Translations under genes and position numbers: made by a program
The notes under the pieces: model-generated
What the model saw: only the letters and a program-made list of their open reading frames with translations
Databases searched by the model: none
What the model was told of the DNA's origin: nothing
Shown: positions 29,901 through 38,960 of the stretch, piece after piece
How positions within the stretch are numbered: position 1 is the first letter of the stretch
Layout: each line of letters starts with the position of its first letter
Assembly (NCBI GenBank): GCA_034620365.1
Contig: JAQGEQ010000011.1
Coordinates: forward strand, 434,001 to 498,000
DNA: 64,000 nucleotides
Origin: Pegea sp. RAD2-039
Taxonomy: Eukaryota > Chordata > Thaliacea > Salpida > Salpidae
Direction: 5' to 3'

Positions 29901-32900
29901 AATTTAAAAAACATTTTTCTTTTACGTTTTTAAGAAGCAACTTATTATTTTGCGTTTTATCTTTTAATTATCAAATATATATTTGGCAAAAATGATAAAT
30001 AATTCGATAGATTTGAAATCTACAAAAAATTAGAGCATTATAATTTCATTAAAAAGAAAAATTTTATAAACAATAGCAGAAAATCATCTTTTCAAACTGC
30101 AATTTTTGTGAGCTATTATCTGCTACCTTGGACTTATATTATTACAATTATTATAAAAAAAAATAGTATCTTTGCAAGGCTCTTGCTTCATATAAAATTA
30201 TTTGACAAAATTGCTTTCCACAAGGTTTAGAGATAGCTTCAATAACTCAGTGTCACAATGATCAAACCTACTTTTATTTGCTTTAAAATTTATAAATCAT
30301 TATTTAATAATTTCTAACTTTTAGTACATTTATATCAAAAAGAAAAATATTACTGAACTGTATTTGATTTCAATACAATCTTTGATTAAAAATTTCTTAC
30401 ACTTAATAATTTTATTCTAAAAGTTGACTACGTTTTACTTCTATATCATAAAATTATCCGATTGAACAATATATGTATTTGCACAAAAGCTTTATTGTTC
30501 TTAGGACATAAATTTACTCAGAACAAGAACCTTGCCTACTAGCTTAAATATTTGAAGTTTTACAATTAAAAACCAAAAACCTTAATATGTTTGCTTGTAA
30601 AAGATATTTTGTAAGATTTTCTGTAAGTCAAAGTAGACACTATTATCGAATGACAAAAACTTTACTAGATAATGTCGTTGAATTCTAGCCAAAAAATTAC
30701 TTTAAATGACAACTATAAGTGAAAGCTAGGATTAAAATATTTGTATGATTATTATTGATTTAAGTCTTAGCAAAATAAATAACTTTTTAACTATTTAACA
30801 AAATATTCATGTTAAACTCTACAAGAGTTAGATATGAATTAAAAATTAACATTCTGTACACATAACATCTCTAACTATATGGCTTAAACTAAACAACAAT
30901 GTTGTTTGGGTCCTTCATGCTCTTAATGTATAGATTAATCGTATAACTCTGTCTTTTAATACTTGATCTTTTATGTATCATTATCATTTTTCACAAGTAA
31001 ACCTTAGCTTTTGTAAAGTATTTCTTACCTTACATGCTATAGGTTTCTTAGTTTGACAATCATCATTAGCAGAGACCATGAAAAGCTTAAGTTAAAAGAG
31101 GTTTATAACAAATAATCTAATTTAACTAACTTTTACAAAAAGGTGTGTGCTTAATAATCCATTTAAGCATCTATTTTCTGATGTAGGGTAAGATAGAATT
31201 AAGATATAGGGTTTTCCTTAAACTTATTACAAATAGAACTAACAATAATCTCAATGTAAAAAATCTTTATCGTAAATTTACATTCGACATGGTTAGGTTA
31301 ATCAACAAGAAGTGATGATGGATTTATGCATACCAAAGAGCAAAACCGAGCAAACAGAATTTTTGTGGTAGTATTTTCAATTAGAAACAAATATTAAAGA
31401 TTTATAGATAGCTTCTGAAAGCCTAAAGTTGTATAATCAATCCCCATTTATTTCCAAGATTTTTATTTACAAAGTTCATAATAGTATAAAATACTCGTTG
31501 AAGCGTTTGATGGAATCATAACCATAGCACGTAAAATTTCTTGGCCATCTAAATTTATGTTTAAAAATTCTATTTCTAAGATTATTTAAGTTTAATCAGG
31601 AAAAAAACGAGTTTATGTAAATATATGATGAAGCTTATTTTAACTTTAATGTATTTTTAGATGAGTTATTTCTAATTACTTTATATAATTTTTTGAATAT
31701 GCAAAAACTAAAAAGGTGACAACACAACTTTTGAATTCATATTTAAATTTTTATTATGTACAACCAACAAAAGTCAAACAAAAATAGTTAAAATCAAACT
31801 AACTACAAAAACAAAGAGGTATATTAAGAGCTGTTGAAATTATCTGAGTTGAAATATAGTGACACCAAAATATGCGTCTTTGGTTTATCGTATCTACAAG
31901 TATAATACAAAATTAAAAAATATTCACTGAACACAAGTTTAAAAAAATTATCAGTTTAAATGAAGTTAGAACCAAGTTTTGTGAAAACTCTAATAAAGAA
32001 ATATTTCGGTGTCTTCTAACTTATAGCGTACACTCAGTAATAACTTGTAAATAACTTTTTAGTAAATGAAAAAGTAGAAGTACAAAAAGTTAGAGATTCA
32101 CATAAAGAAGTTGAAGAAAAATCTGTCATAAAATCGAACAAATTTTCAAAAACATTCTTATCAGAAAACTTTTAATTTGATTATTTTCGTAGGCTCATTA
32201 GTGAAATTAAATTATCGGTCATTTAACTCTAGAAACAACAAGTTATCAACAGATCTGCTTACTTACACTTTTAAACTAAATTAACTCTAAACTGTATGGC
32301 AGTTTTAGAAGCAAAACTTGTTTCATAAACAAAGTAGTATAAACAATAAAATTCACATGTCAAAATAATACAACAAAATTTTTACTATCACTAGCAACAC
32401 TAGATACTTGAGTAGATACTAGATACTTGAGTAGACACAATTGTCTATTTTTTGATACTTTTTCGAACTCTTTATTTTTTCTTGGCAGCTTCCCATAAAT
32501 GATATGCTTAAAATTCACTACATTTCTCAGATTAAGTTACGTTTGCAATGATGCTACTTTCTTGGTGATTATATTAGACAAGCTGTGGTTACTTATACAT
32601 ATTCTCATTTATTTAATTAACAAACAACAAATAAAGTATCAGACTTGCGCTTAAATTCTATAAAAAATGCTTTTCAGTTGATTTTTATTCAATTAATTAT
32701 TTGTGACAATTTATTTTTATAAATTAGCTTATTACAATCCAAAATTTTAATAACAATGTGATGATGATAAAAAAAATTAATTTTGAGATATCTAAAATAA
32801 ATTATTTTGATTTATTTTTATTGCTACATAGAATACGCAATTCTACAAACAATAGAATAAATGATCAGTTTCATATTTAAAACATTTCATTTCTTTTTGC

Positions 32901-35900
32901 AAGCTTTAACTTCAAATGGTAAAAGATGTTGATATATATGTTTAGCTTCAGTAAATAACTTCATCTTATAGAACTGTGATACAGATTATGATCAGGGATG
33001 TAAGATTATGATTTTAATATAGTGGGAATATAGCATATGCACATACTTGATTATTTTTAAGTTCTTGTCTGTTGAACCACATATTATATGGTACGTTGTT
33101 AGTATAATTATTTGCTCTGTATGTTAGTCATCTTGTTTATTGATTTCTATTTTCACAAAGGATCAGATTGATTTCTTAAACTAAAAGGTCTGCTTTAAAG
33201 CTCTTAGTGATATTAGATTATGCCATAATATCTGTTTAATCGTTTATTTAATAATAAGAACAGTGAAAAACTGTGCACCTCTTGATAAGCAATATTCATC
33301 TAACCATAAAGAATTTTTGTGGAAACTCAGAAATAATATTGATGACATATTGATGAATGTAAGAGAATTAAAGAGAACACAAATATGTTCAATTCGCATA
33401 TTACTTACTAAGCTGACGTTTAAAGCCTAATCTAATTGTTTGTTTAATTAGATGAGCGAAAGAGATGAATAACACACAGCTGTAAAATAAGTAGTGACAG
33501 GAGTAGACTTTTGAGATAGACGAATGATTTAAGTTCTTGGTGTAGTATAAAATAGCAATATTATTGTACAACTGAATACCAGCTTAACTTGGTACCAAAC
33601 GTAAGTCACAAGGTTTTCGACGTTATTATATTTGTTACAAGTTTTCATGACAAATAAAAATAGCCTTAAATTTCTTTCAATTTCAACCTTAGCTAATAAT
33701 TCTAACACTTTCAATCAACAATGTCTTATCGAGATAAAAATTATTTTGCTTTAATCTTCTTACCGTCATCTGTAGATGAAGTCTTTTCTTGCGAAGATTT
33801 GATCTCTTTTAACCTAGTTAGTTCTGAAGTTAGAAGCGACAGGGTAACAGTAATGTTTTGTAAACGAAGCTGCAATCAAAATAAATAATTATAGTTTTTA
33901 TCAACTTTTATTAAAGTTATTAAAATAAAATGTTAATTTAACTAAAAACAACAACTTACTTGGCATTGTCTTCGAGCAGATATTTGCTTTTTCATCTCAT
34001 TTTTGCATTGCTTGAAACAGCGACGATTTGTATTTTTACAGATTTGACAGTTTCTCAGTGACACAATTTTTTTCAACATCTTATTCTTTACGGTAGTGAG
34101 CATACTAATGTTGTGTTTGGACTGAATTAGTTCAACTTGCAACTTGCTACTATTAGCTTCATGTTGGTTTTTTTCTTCCGTTAATGTTTCAACTAGCTTT
34201 TGAGATTGCTGCAATAAGGCAGATAAGTTTTTGCTGCTTTCAACCAAAACAGATCTTTGTCTTTCTGACTCTTCTATTTGTTTTCCCATTACAATCAACC
34301 GCTGTTGAAGTTGTTGCGTCATACTAATCAAAATTGTCGATGCTTCTCTACTAGCAGTATTAAACCCAGCATCATATGTCTCATCGTCTCTCTGGACATT
34401 AAGATGAGAAAATCTTTGACCTAAGGCATCAATAGAGGTTTGAAAGTTCCTCATTGTTTTTTCAATCGATTCTAATCTTTCATGCTGTGCCTGAGTACTT
34501 GCATCTTGTGCTCGAAGACGTTCATCAAAAGATGCGAGTTGTTCAAAATGTGGTGTCGCTGTACAGTGTAGCTCCTTTCGTACTTGTAACAGGTACTGCT
34601 GACATCCTTTACTTCTTCTAAATCCACCAGATCGTTCTTGTGCATCTGTGTCAGGAATTTGTTCAGGCTCTCCTAGTCTTGATGAGAAAGCTTGCAGAAT
34701 TGAAGGTTTTGCCACAAATGCAGGAAGACTGTCTTTTCGGGGTCTGCTTGCTGTAACCACTGAGTCTTTTACTTCTTCTGAAACTCTTGAGAGGGGTGAA
34801 GCAACTGAAAATTTTATTAAAAGTATTTTTAGAAAAACAATTTAGTGTCAAGTAAGATTGATTTGAACTTTGTACTGGCTTTATTTAAAAGCTATCGACA
34901 ACAGTTTTGTAAATAAAAGAAAACTAAGAAAGAGCACAACTTAAAATCGAGGAATACCACCATTCTATTAATTGAATGTTCACAAAGAAGCTTATGAAAG
35001 ACAATCGAAATTAGAGGTTAATATCTTAAATAAGGTCAAGTAGTAATTTAATAAGGTTTTACTTTTTTGTTTTACTTGAAATCTCCCAGCTTAAAAATGA
35101 TAATTTTGAGCATAGATCAAATCAAACGTCTAAAATATCTGCCTGCATATTAACAATACAACTACGATACAAAAGCTTTTACAGATGAGAGGTATTTTTT
35201 GTCTAACTTAAGACCTATATTTACTTTATTGTAGGTTTTTCTTTTAGCAACCATCACCAAAATATCTCTATTTATTTCTCATATTATCTATTACTGAATT
35301 CGATTTTGCTTTTTAAAATAGGAACAATACCGACAAAGAAACACAAATTCCTAAAAATAGTCAAAACTATATTCAGAATTTAACAAAAAATAAAAGAAAA
35401 ATCTAGTAGCTATATTTCATAATATTTCATAATGAAATGTTAACTGTGACATTTACCTTTTACTTTATTTGTAAATATTTTGAGAAATAAACTTTTCTGT
35501 AAACAGAATATCTCGCTATAAATTAACCTTTTTATCAAAATCAATTCTCAATTTGTATATTTATATTTCTTCTGTAGTAAAATTGACCATATTTATTAAT
35601 CAATTGTAAGCCTATTTATTATAAATAGTGGTAAATAAACGCTAATTTTAGTCATCTTTGAAACTTAATAACAACTGAATTTCTTAAAACTAATACAGTA
35701 AGTTATTTAAATTAAAATGTGGAAATAGTTTACCTGAAGTGGCTGTATATCCTTCTGTTTCTTCTGCTATACTTATATCTTCACTGATTGTTGTAAGAAA
35801 GCCTTCTTCAGTAGACAAGTTGTCTTCAGTTGACAAAGACCCAACAGAAGTAACAACAAATAAAATGATTATAAAACCAATTGTGTTTCCATTTAATTTC

Positions 35901-35920
35901 GTAATGGTCTTTTTGGTCAT
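11757..35920 (-). CDS. Olfactomedin-domain (myocilin-like) coiled-coil extracellular protein; 11 coding exons
   Basis: Spliced CDS joining 35920-35734, 34804-33960, 33869-33764, 25176-25099, 19851-19700, 17599-17531, 16135-15993, 15599-15459, 14579-14492, 13977-13829 and 11916-11757. The total is 2118 nt, giving 705 aa plus TAG. Intron phases are 1,0,1,1,0,0,2,2,0,2 and all are compatible. Seen in the sequence: hydrophobic stretch at about residues 13-28; coiled coil at about 146-345 with Cys 315, 318, 325, 329 and 343; OLF domain at about 407-690. OLF hallmarks are CGxL (Cys408), GVWMRD, STGAVIYNGSLYY, WGGYSDIDLAADE, VANSFIICG (Cys614) and MIDYNP. Known of the family: OLF forms a five-bladed propeller that binds Ca2+ and carries one disulfide, and it occurs in secreted or membrane-anchored animal proteins of the extracellular matrix and cell junctions. 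The motif match is closest to myocilin. Inferred: a secreted or type-II-anchored oligomer. The ligand is unknown. The domain call is very firm; exon 6 inclusion and the exon 4 acceptor are the least certain points. Confidence 0.92.
11917..13828 (-). other. Intron 10 of the OLF gene (1.9 kb)
   Basis: Phase 2 intron, GTAAAG to TTTTTTTAG. It contains a perfect 12-bp inverted repeat at 13708-13738, about 90 nt from the donor. A slightly GC-richer patch lies at 12601-12665 with no coding sense recognised. Confidence 0.78.
13708..13738. repeat. Perfect 12-bp inverted repeat (hairpin) in intron 10
   Basis: AATAATACTATA, a 7-nt spacer GATAGTT, then TATAGTATTATT. In the pre-mRNA it would form a hairpin about 90 nt downstream of the exon 10 donor. 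Its function is unknown. In AT-rich DNA such palindromes also arise by chance. Confidence 0.85.
13829..13977 (-). CDS. OLF gene exon 10: second disulfide cysteine and calcium site
   Basis: Encodes 604-652 plus two bases of Arg653. SDVANSFIICGILYTVSSYT is nearly the myocilin motif. Cys614 should pair with Cys408. Asn609 and the main chain of Ser610 (Ala in myocilin) sit at calcium-ligand positions. INYAFNLLTETP follows as the typical Y-AFD strand, with Asn for the usual Asp. NST is a sequon. Acceptor TTGTTCTTAG, donor TACAG|GTAAAG, phase 2. Confidence 0.96.
13978..14491 (-). other. Intron 9 of the OLF gene (514 nt)
   Basis: Phase 0 intron, GTAATT to TTGTTCTTAG. Nothing else recognised. Confidence 0.84.
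14492..14579 (-). CDS. OLF gene exon 9
   Basis: Short exon finishing Ser574 and encoding 575-603. EGNIIVAQIDSESLKPIRV corresponds to the OLF strand usually written as G-x-IVVSKLNPExL; it is followed by HTTMK. Acceptor TTGTTCTAG, donor AAG|GTAATT, phase 0. A plus-strand open frame across it is a shadow. Confidence 0.94.
14580..15458 (-). other. Intron 8 of the OLF gene (879 nt)
   Basis: Phase 2 intron, GTAAAT to TGTTCTAG. AT-rich, with nothing else recognised. Confidence 0.82.
15459..15599 (-). CDS. OLF gene exon 8: OLF blade with calcium-site aspartate
   Basis: Encodes 528-573 plus two bases of Ser574. Motif AGFHGMFAYQWGGYSDIDLA then ADELGLW: the most conserved part of OLF. Asp561 (second Asp of DID) matches the calcium ligand Asp380 of human myocilin. 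Acceptor ATGTTTCAG, donor TACAG|GTAAAT, phase 2. The frame stays open upstream into intron 7, but only the spliced start restores the domain. Confidence 0.96.
15600..15992 (-). other. Intron 7 of the OLF gene (393 nt)
   Basis: Phase 2 intron, GTAAAA to ATGTTTCAG. Nothing else recognised. Confidence 0.85.
15993..16135 (-). CDS. OLF gene exon 7: OLF domain blade B
   Basis: Encodes 480-526 plus two bases of Lys527. It contains the characteristic ESTGAVIYNGSLYYQ strand followed by RRIVK, closely resembling the corresponding myocilin segment. NGS is a potential glycosylation sequon. Two donors are possible: ATC|GTAAAG (phase 0) and GTAAA|GTAAAA (phase 2). Only the second joins exon 8 in an open frame and restores the conserved IVK motif, so it was chosen. 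Confidence 0.93.
16136..17530 (-). other. Intron 6 of the OLF gene (1.4 kb)
   Basis: Phase 0 intron, GTAAGT to GCTTTTTCAG. AT-rich, with nothing else recognised. Confidence 0.75.
17531..17599 (-). CDS. OLF gene exon 6: 69-nt in-frame candidate cassette exon
   Basis: Encodes 23 residues (457-479) starting ACGSTYNQRR and ending KEPTLS, with eight Lys/Arg and one Cys. Strong acceptor GTTTTTACAG and donor TCA|GTAAGT; both flanking introns are phase 0, so inclusion or skipping keeps the frame. Its lower AT content suggests selection. Comparison with the canonical OLF fold places the insert between the IW motif and the LP strand. Without it the spacing there is about that of myocilin; with it the loop is about 23 residues longer. 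It is therefore either an alternative exon or a fortuitous one. Confidence 0.55.
17600..19699 (-). other. Intron 5 of the OLF gene (2.1 kb)
   Basis: Phase 0 intron, GTAATA to GTTTTTACAG. AT-rich, with nothing else recognised. Confidence 0.75.
19700..19851 (-). CDS. OLF gene exon 5: start of the OLF domain
   Basis: Completes Leu406 and encodes 407-456. It holds the domain-opening ECGRL motif, whose Cys408 is the family's first disulfide cysteine, the G-x-P strand, and GVWMRDAMP. It ends with EKIWSLS, the typical end of blade A. An additional Cys430 precedes GVWMRD. Acceptor TCTTTTTAG, donor GACAG|GTAATA, phase 0. The open plus-strand frame over the same bases is a shadow. Confidence 0.95.
19852..25098 (-). 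other. Intron 4 of the OLF gene (about 5.2 kb)
   Basis: Phase 1 intron, GTGAGT to TCTTTTTAG. It is mostly AT-rich. The only anomaly is a pair of small GC islets at 20911-20917 and 20988-21020 on the plus strand, described separately. No other gene was recognised. Confidence 0.75.
20911..21061 (+). other. Speculative nested two-exon micro-ORF (26 codons)
   Basis: On the plus strand, ATGCCGG (20911-20917) is followed by GTAACT. TTATTTGCAG, ending at 20987, precedes a GC-rich segment that starts CCAGCATTGG. Joining them in phase 1 gives a 26-residue frame ending at TAA 21059-21061. It begins MPASIGTTRDGSKV and ends in a basic, leucine-rich tail. The implied intron is 70 nt. No family is recognised, and a chance arrangement is the likelier explanation. 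Confidence 0.15.
25099..25176 (-). CDS. OLF gene exon 4: hinge before the OLF domain
   Basis: Completes codon 380 (Glu) and encodes 381-405 plus one base of codon 406. The sequence is a polar hinge with a cysteine (VRPPCVDDSG) and sequons (NST, NTS). The start was chosen at the T-rich acceptor CTCTTTGTTTGCAG, which is phase 1 and matches exon 3. Donor ATC|GTGAGT, phase 1, joins exon 5 so that the OLF domain begins with Cys-Gly. The same frame stays open upstream to 25266, with an ATG at 25255, but acceptors there lack a pyrimidine tract. Confidence 0.83.
25177..33763 (-). other. Intron 3 of the OLF gene (about 8.6 kb)
   Basis: The largest intron, separating the coiled-coil part from the hinge and OLF part. 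It is AT-rich throughout. It contains a 19-bp tandem duplication at 32401-32438 and two spliceable-looking but frame-incompatible micro-segments (29583-29540 and 31085-31029). No other gene, RNA gene or transposon was recognised. An undetected small exon remains possible, but none is needed to keep the frame. Confidence 0.7.
32401..32438. repeat. 19-bp tandem duplication, two copies
   Basis: The unit TAGATACTTGAGTAGATAC is followed directly by a second copy differing at one base (AGTAGACAC at its end). It lies within intron 3 and looks like a recent replication-slippage duplication. Confidence 0.9.
33764..33869 (-). CDS. OLF gene exon 3: end of the coiled coil
   Basis: Encodes residues 345-379 plus one base. 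It continues the helical region (LTSELTRLKEIKSS) and ends in a polar linker, SSTDD. It contains one N-glycosylation sequon (NIT). Acceptor TTGATTGCAG, donor GACG|GTAAGA, phase 1. It lies only 90 nt after exon 2 and extends the same reading frame. Confidence 0.9.
33870..33959 (-). other. Intron 2 of the OLF gene (90 nt)
   Basis: Short phase 0 intron, GTAAGT to TTGATTGCAG. It is far smaller than the gene's other introns. Confidence 0.88.
33960..34804 (-). CDS. OLF gene exon 2: coiled-coil region with cysteine cluster
   Basis: Encodes residues 63-344 and is the longest exon, standing out by its lower AT content. The first ~80 residues are polar and low in structure (SRPRKDSLPAF, then acidic stretches). 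Heptad-like Leu/Ile/Gln/Glu-rich segments run at about 146-197 and 219-315 (QQLQQRLIVM, KLVETLTEEK), as expected for a parallel coiled coil. Cys130 and Cys143 precede the first helix. Five cysteines follow the second (C315, C318, C325, C329, C343) in a basic context. In myocilin and olfactomedin 1 such N-terminal coiled coils and cysteines drive oligomerisation, and the same role is inferred here. Donor CAA|GTAAGT, phase 0. Open minus- and plus-strand frames over 34648-34851 are shadows. Confidence 0.93.
34805..35733 (-). other. Intron 1 of the OLF gene (929 nt)
   Basis: Phase 1 intron from GTAAAC to TTTTCAG. It is AT-rich, and I see no exon, RNA gene or repeat in it. Confidence 0.85.
35734..35920 (-). 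CDS. OLF gene exon 1: signal/anchor peptide and Ser/Thr/acidic linker
   Basis: Encodes residues 1-62 plus one base of codon 63. The basic start MTKKTITK is followed by a hydrophobic run (IGFIIILFVV) and small residues, as in a signal peptide or a type II signal anchor. The rest is acidic and Ser/Thr-rich and contains the imperfect repeat LSTEDN/LSTEEG. The donor is CAG|GTAAAC, phase 1. An overlapping frame on the plus strand is a shadow. Cleavage versus anchoring cannot be decided by eye; myocilin is cleaved, whereas gliomedin is anchored. Confidence 0.88.
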
Positions 35921-36060
35921 TGTGAAAATTGTTAAATGTGCTACTGTCTAACTGCTCTATTCTCTTGAACTTTACTCCAGAGAATTGTCGTAATGAATAA
36001 AGAAAGGATAGAAGCAGCTTCTAAAAAGTGTTTTTCAATAAAAACCCACTGTCTACGGAA
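35921..36060 (-). promoter_or_regulatory. Probable 5' UTR and upstream region of the OLF gene
   Basis: An in-frame TAG (35948-35950) lies 27 nt upstream of the ATG, so the CDS starts here unless a further upstream exon is spliced in. The base at -3 is A (ACA ATG), a favourable start context. No TATA box is visible on the minus strand within about 150 nt. A T-rich stretch ending in TTTTTAG lies near 36023-36030 and could be a splice or trans-splice acceptor for an upstream non-coding leader. The transcription start cannot be fixed from sequence alone. Confidence 0.4.
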
Positions 36061-38740
36061 ATTTTAAAAAGTTGAAAGCTTTATTCAACTCAAAGCCTGC
36101 AAATGAAAAACAAGACTTAATTGTTTAAGATTATCACATCAGTAATTATGACTGAGAAAATCTTAACTAATCAAGTTAATTTGATTATCTAAACAAGGCT
36201 CATTAAAAGTAAAATGTAAATCTTAAATGAGATAACTTTAAGCACAACGCCAATAAGTCTTACAATAATTTGAACGGAAAATCCTGTTTGTTTGTAGAAT
36301 TATTTTAAATCTGATTCGATAAATGAATTTACACCTAATAAAGTTTAAACCAAAACTGATTCTTTTTCAAAAGAAAATCTTTCAACAAATTTGTTTATCT
36401 TTTTCTTGAATTTAAAATTTTGAAAATTAATCTTTTAATTAGACAAAACCGTTAATCGCCATTAAAATCCATCATTTTTAATTAACTTAATTATAAAAAT
36501 TAAAATCATAAACAAAAATATTCTTTAAGAAAGCTTGTAGGTATGGGAAGAAAATTAAATCAAAATACTTTACTATTAAGAGTAAACTCTATAACATAAG
36601 TCCAACAAAAATTATAAAAATTCCAGTATAAACTCTAAGAGACTTATAAAAACTTTATGAGAAGTTTTCTTAATTGTACAAAACTTATTTCAAAATAAGT
36701 TGACGAGAACTAAAAGCAAATTTATTGAAAAAAGTTCCACACAATCATTCAAAAAGTAGTAAATAAAGTTGTTGTATGTTAACCAACATAACTGTTTCAA
36801 TTTGTTTAAAAACACACAAAAATAACTATTTAGTATCTATCTTTGGTGTAACTAAGTCTACCAGAGTTAGGTTCAGTCTTACATTTACTAGCTTAAGCTA
36901 AGATTGTGATCATCTATTGTTACTTTGCCAACATAATACAATACGCGATTCGTGTAGCACATTGTTCATTTCACAATAATCTTTCAAAAAAGCTTTAATA
37001 CTAAAACGAGAGTAGATGATATGGTTTACCAATTGAAGAATGTTGCTGCAGAAGTCACCAGCAAAGTAATTAATTGCAGATCAGCATCTAGATTCAATAG
37101 TGTTTTTTGACATCAAACTTTTTTTCATATCAACCATTATAACATTAAAACACAAAATAAACAGTTGATGGTTTGACTAATAACATATCAAAGGACAAAA
37201 ATTATTTAATTGGCTGATTTATTTTAGTTTGAACACATGTTGTATGACGCACTAACTTCAGTCGCTCTGTCATTTAGTGATAGAATGCTAGCATAAAGCT
37301 CCAAATATATCTTAGTTTATCATTAAAGCTTTTTTATGGAGATTATAGTTTAATGTAATTAAATTTAAGTATAGTTTGATTGAAAGATCTTCTTAGCTAT
37401 AAAGGTTTAAACTTTAAATAGAAATGTTCTAACAAATGTGATTTTTCTTCACAAAACTAAAGTTTTTCGTTTTCGTTCTCTTTTTTGAATCACGCAAAAA
37501 AGGTTTCATCAATCTTGGGGTTGCTATGAGTAACCACAAATAATAGCAAACATTCTTTCAGTTCCATCAGACAAATTTTTTGATTTTACCTTTTGCATGC
37601 TTGCTTGCTTCTTAACGCCTGATAGCCAACAAAATTTTGTTTCTTTTTTGACGTCCAATTTTACCATATATTGCAAAAACAGAAAACAATCTTTATAAAA
37701 AATGTGTGAATTTTTCACAAAAATAAAAGACCTGTCGGCTATAAGTAAAATATTCTTTCGCTACATGCAACTTCTAGGCAACAAAAACGAGATAGCAAAT
37801 ACTATTTCTTTGCTGTGTAGTAGATACTTTGTTCATACTTATTACAAAATTCAATTATATGTTTGTAAAAACACTGAAGCAGAAAACTTAGTATTTTACC
37901 ACAGTTGTTGCTATAAAAAGGTACTTTTCTGTAACAAGTATTTTTTTCGTTTTTAGCTGCTTACTTTGCTGATCAATTTATTCAAATTGTTTGATGGAAT
38001 CTTGAAATAATATTTTAAACTTTATAATCTAATTCGACTGACTGGTGATATCAAAAACTTGTTATATCTTCCTGTGTTTTGCTTTATTTTCAAAGTTTTG
38101 ATATGCTAGACTCATAAAACCGCACAGTTGAAAACGTTTCTTGAACTACAGAGCAAATTTCTCCAGTTTGGTTCTTGTAATTAAGAAACTAAGTCTTGTG
38201 AGGTTGCAGTAGTTAAATTAACTATCTTCAACTGCTGCAAAAAATAAGATGGCAGAAATTCAACCAAAAGAAATAATCAACTTTTTGTTTCAAGCGGTTG
38301 AAATTCTACTAAAGGTCAAGCTTAATGTAAAAAATTGTGTTGTTTACAACTCTCTCAAGTTAAGTTTAATTAAACCTTATTTTCTCCTTTATTAACTTTA
38401 CACTGGACTCGGTAAACTGGCTTGAAAAATTGTTTTCTCTGGTTCTTCGTGAATAATAATCTTTAAGTTGTAACTTAATCGCACCAGTACTCAAGAGCTT
38501 AACGATGTTGGCTGAACTTATTTATTGAACAACGTCAACCAAAGTTGATGAAAGACTTGTTTTAGACAGAACCTCATATTATGCTACCTTCTGCCTAAAA
38601 TTCTTTTATCAAAGTTATATCCGGAACTTTAAAAGGATTGCCGTACAACTAGAGTGAGTCACCTGATACTTTCATTAGCATGTAACTAGTTTTACTGACT
38701 TTTAACTTAAATGTATAAAAAAATCTATTTCTAGTATCAA
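36061..38740. other. AT-rich intergenic region upstream of the OLF gene
   Basis: No exon, RNA gene or transposon recognised. Two open frames of 64 and 84 codons near 37524-37956 lie back to back and look like chance. The OLF promoter and enhancers may lie here, but no specific site can be supported. Confidence 0.55.
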
Positions 38741-38780
38741 CTCTATGTGACTGAGTCCACGGACTGGATATAAATGAAGA

Positions 38781-38810
38781 CTTGAGCACTTTTTCTCAAT
38801 TGTGCTCAAG
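38781..38810. repeat. Perfect 9-bp inverted repeat
   Basis: CTTGAGCAC, a 12-nt loop (TTTTTCTCAATT), then GTGCTCAAG. Its GC content is well above the surroundings, which makes chance less likely than for AT-only palindromes in this window. Confidence 0.9.
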
Positions 38811-38885
38811 AAACTGATGTTCGTGGTAGCAAGTCGCAGCTGCTAAAAGACTACATCAGTTTTGTGTGCAGGCAAATATTACTAG

Positions 38886-38960
38886 CTTCTTTTTTTCTCT
38901 TTGCTTTCTCTTTCACTTTTCTCTTTTTATTCTTCCTTTTCTTTCTCTCTTCTCTCATTC
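38886..38960 (+). repeat. Long polypyrimidine (C/T) tract, about 75 nt
   Basis: A nearly pure C/T run, broken by one G and a few A, ends in CTCATTC followed by AAGCACAGAG. Such mirror-like purine/pyrimidine tracts can form triplex DNA. It could also be a strong splice-acceptor tract or a degenerate microsatellite. Confidence 0.85.

Noticed and set aside
31029-31085. 57-nt minus-strand segment with a good GTAAGA donor, open as MVSANDDCQTKKPIACK
   Set aside because: It is open only in phase 0, whereas exon 3 ends in phase 1; the required frame hits TAA.
33942-34760. The 272-codon open frame as an independent intronless gene
   Set aside because: It lacks an ATG at its start, and its frame continues to a TTTTCAG acceptor upstream and a GTAAGT donor downstream. 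It is exon 2 of the OLF gene.
35739-35951. 70-codon plus-strand frame opposite exon 1
   Set aside because: A shadow of the exon 1 coding sequence; it has no independent support.
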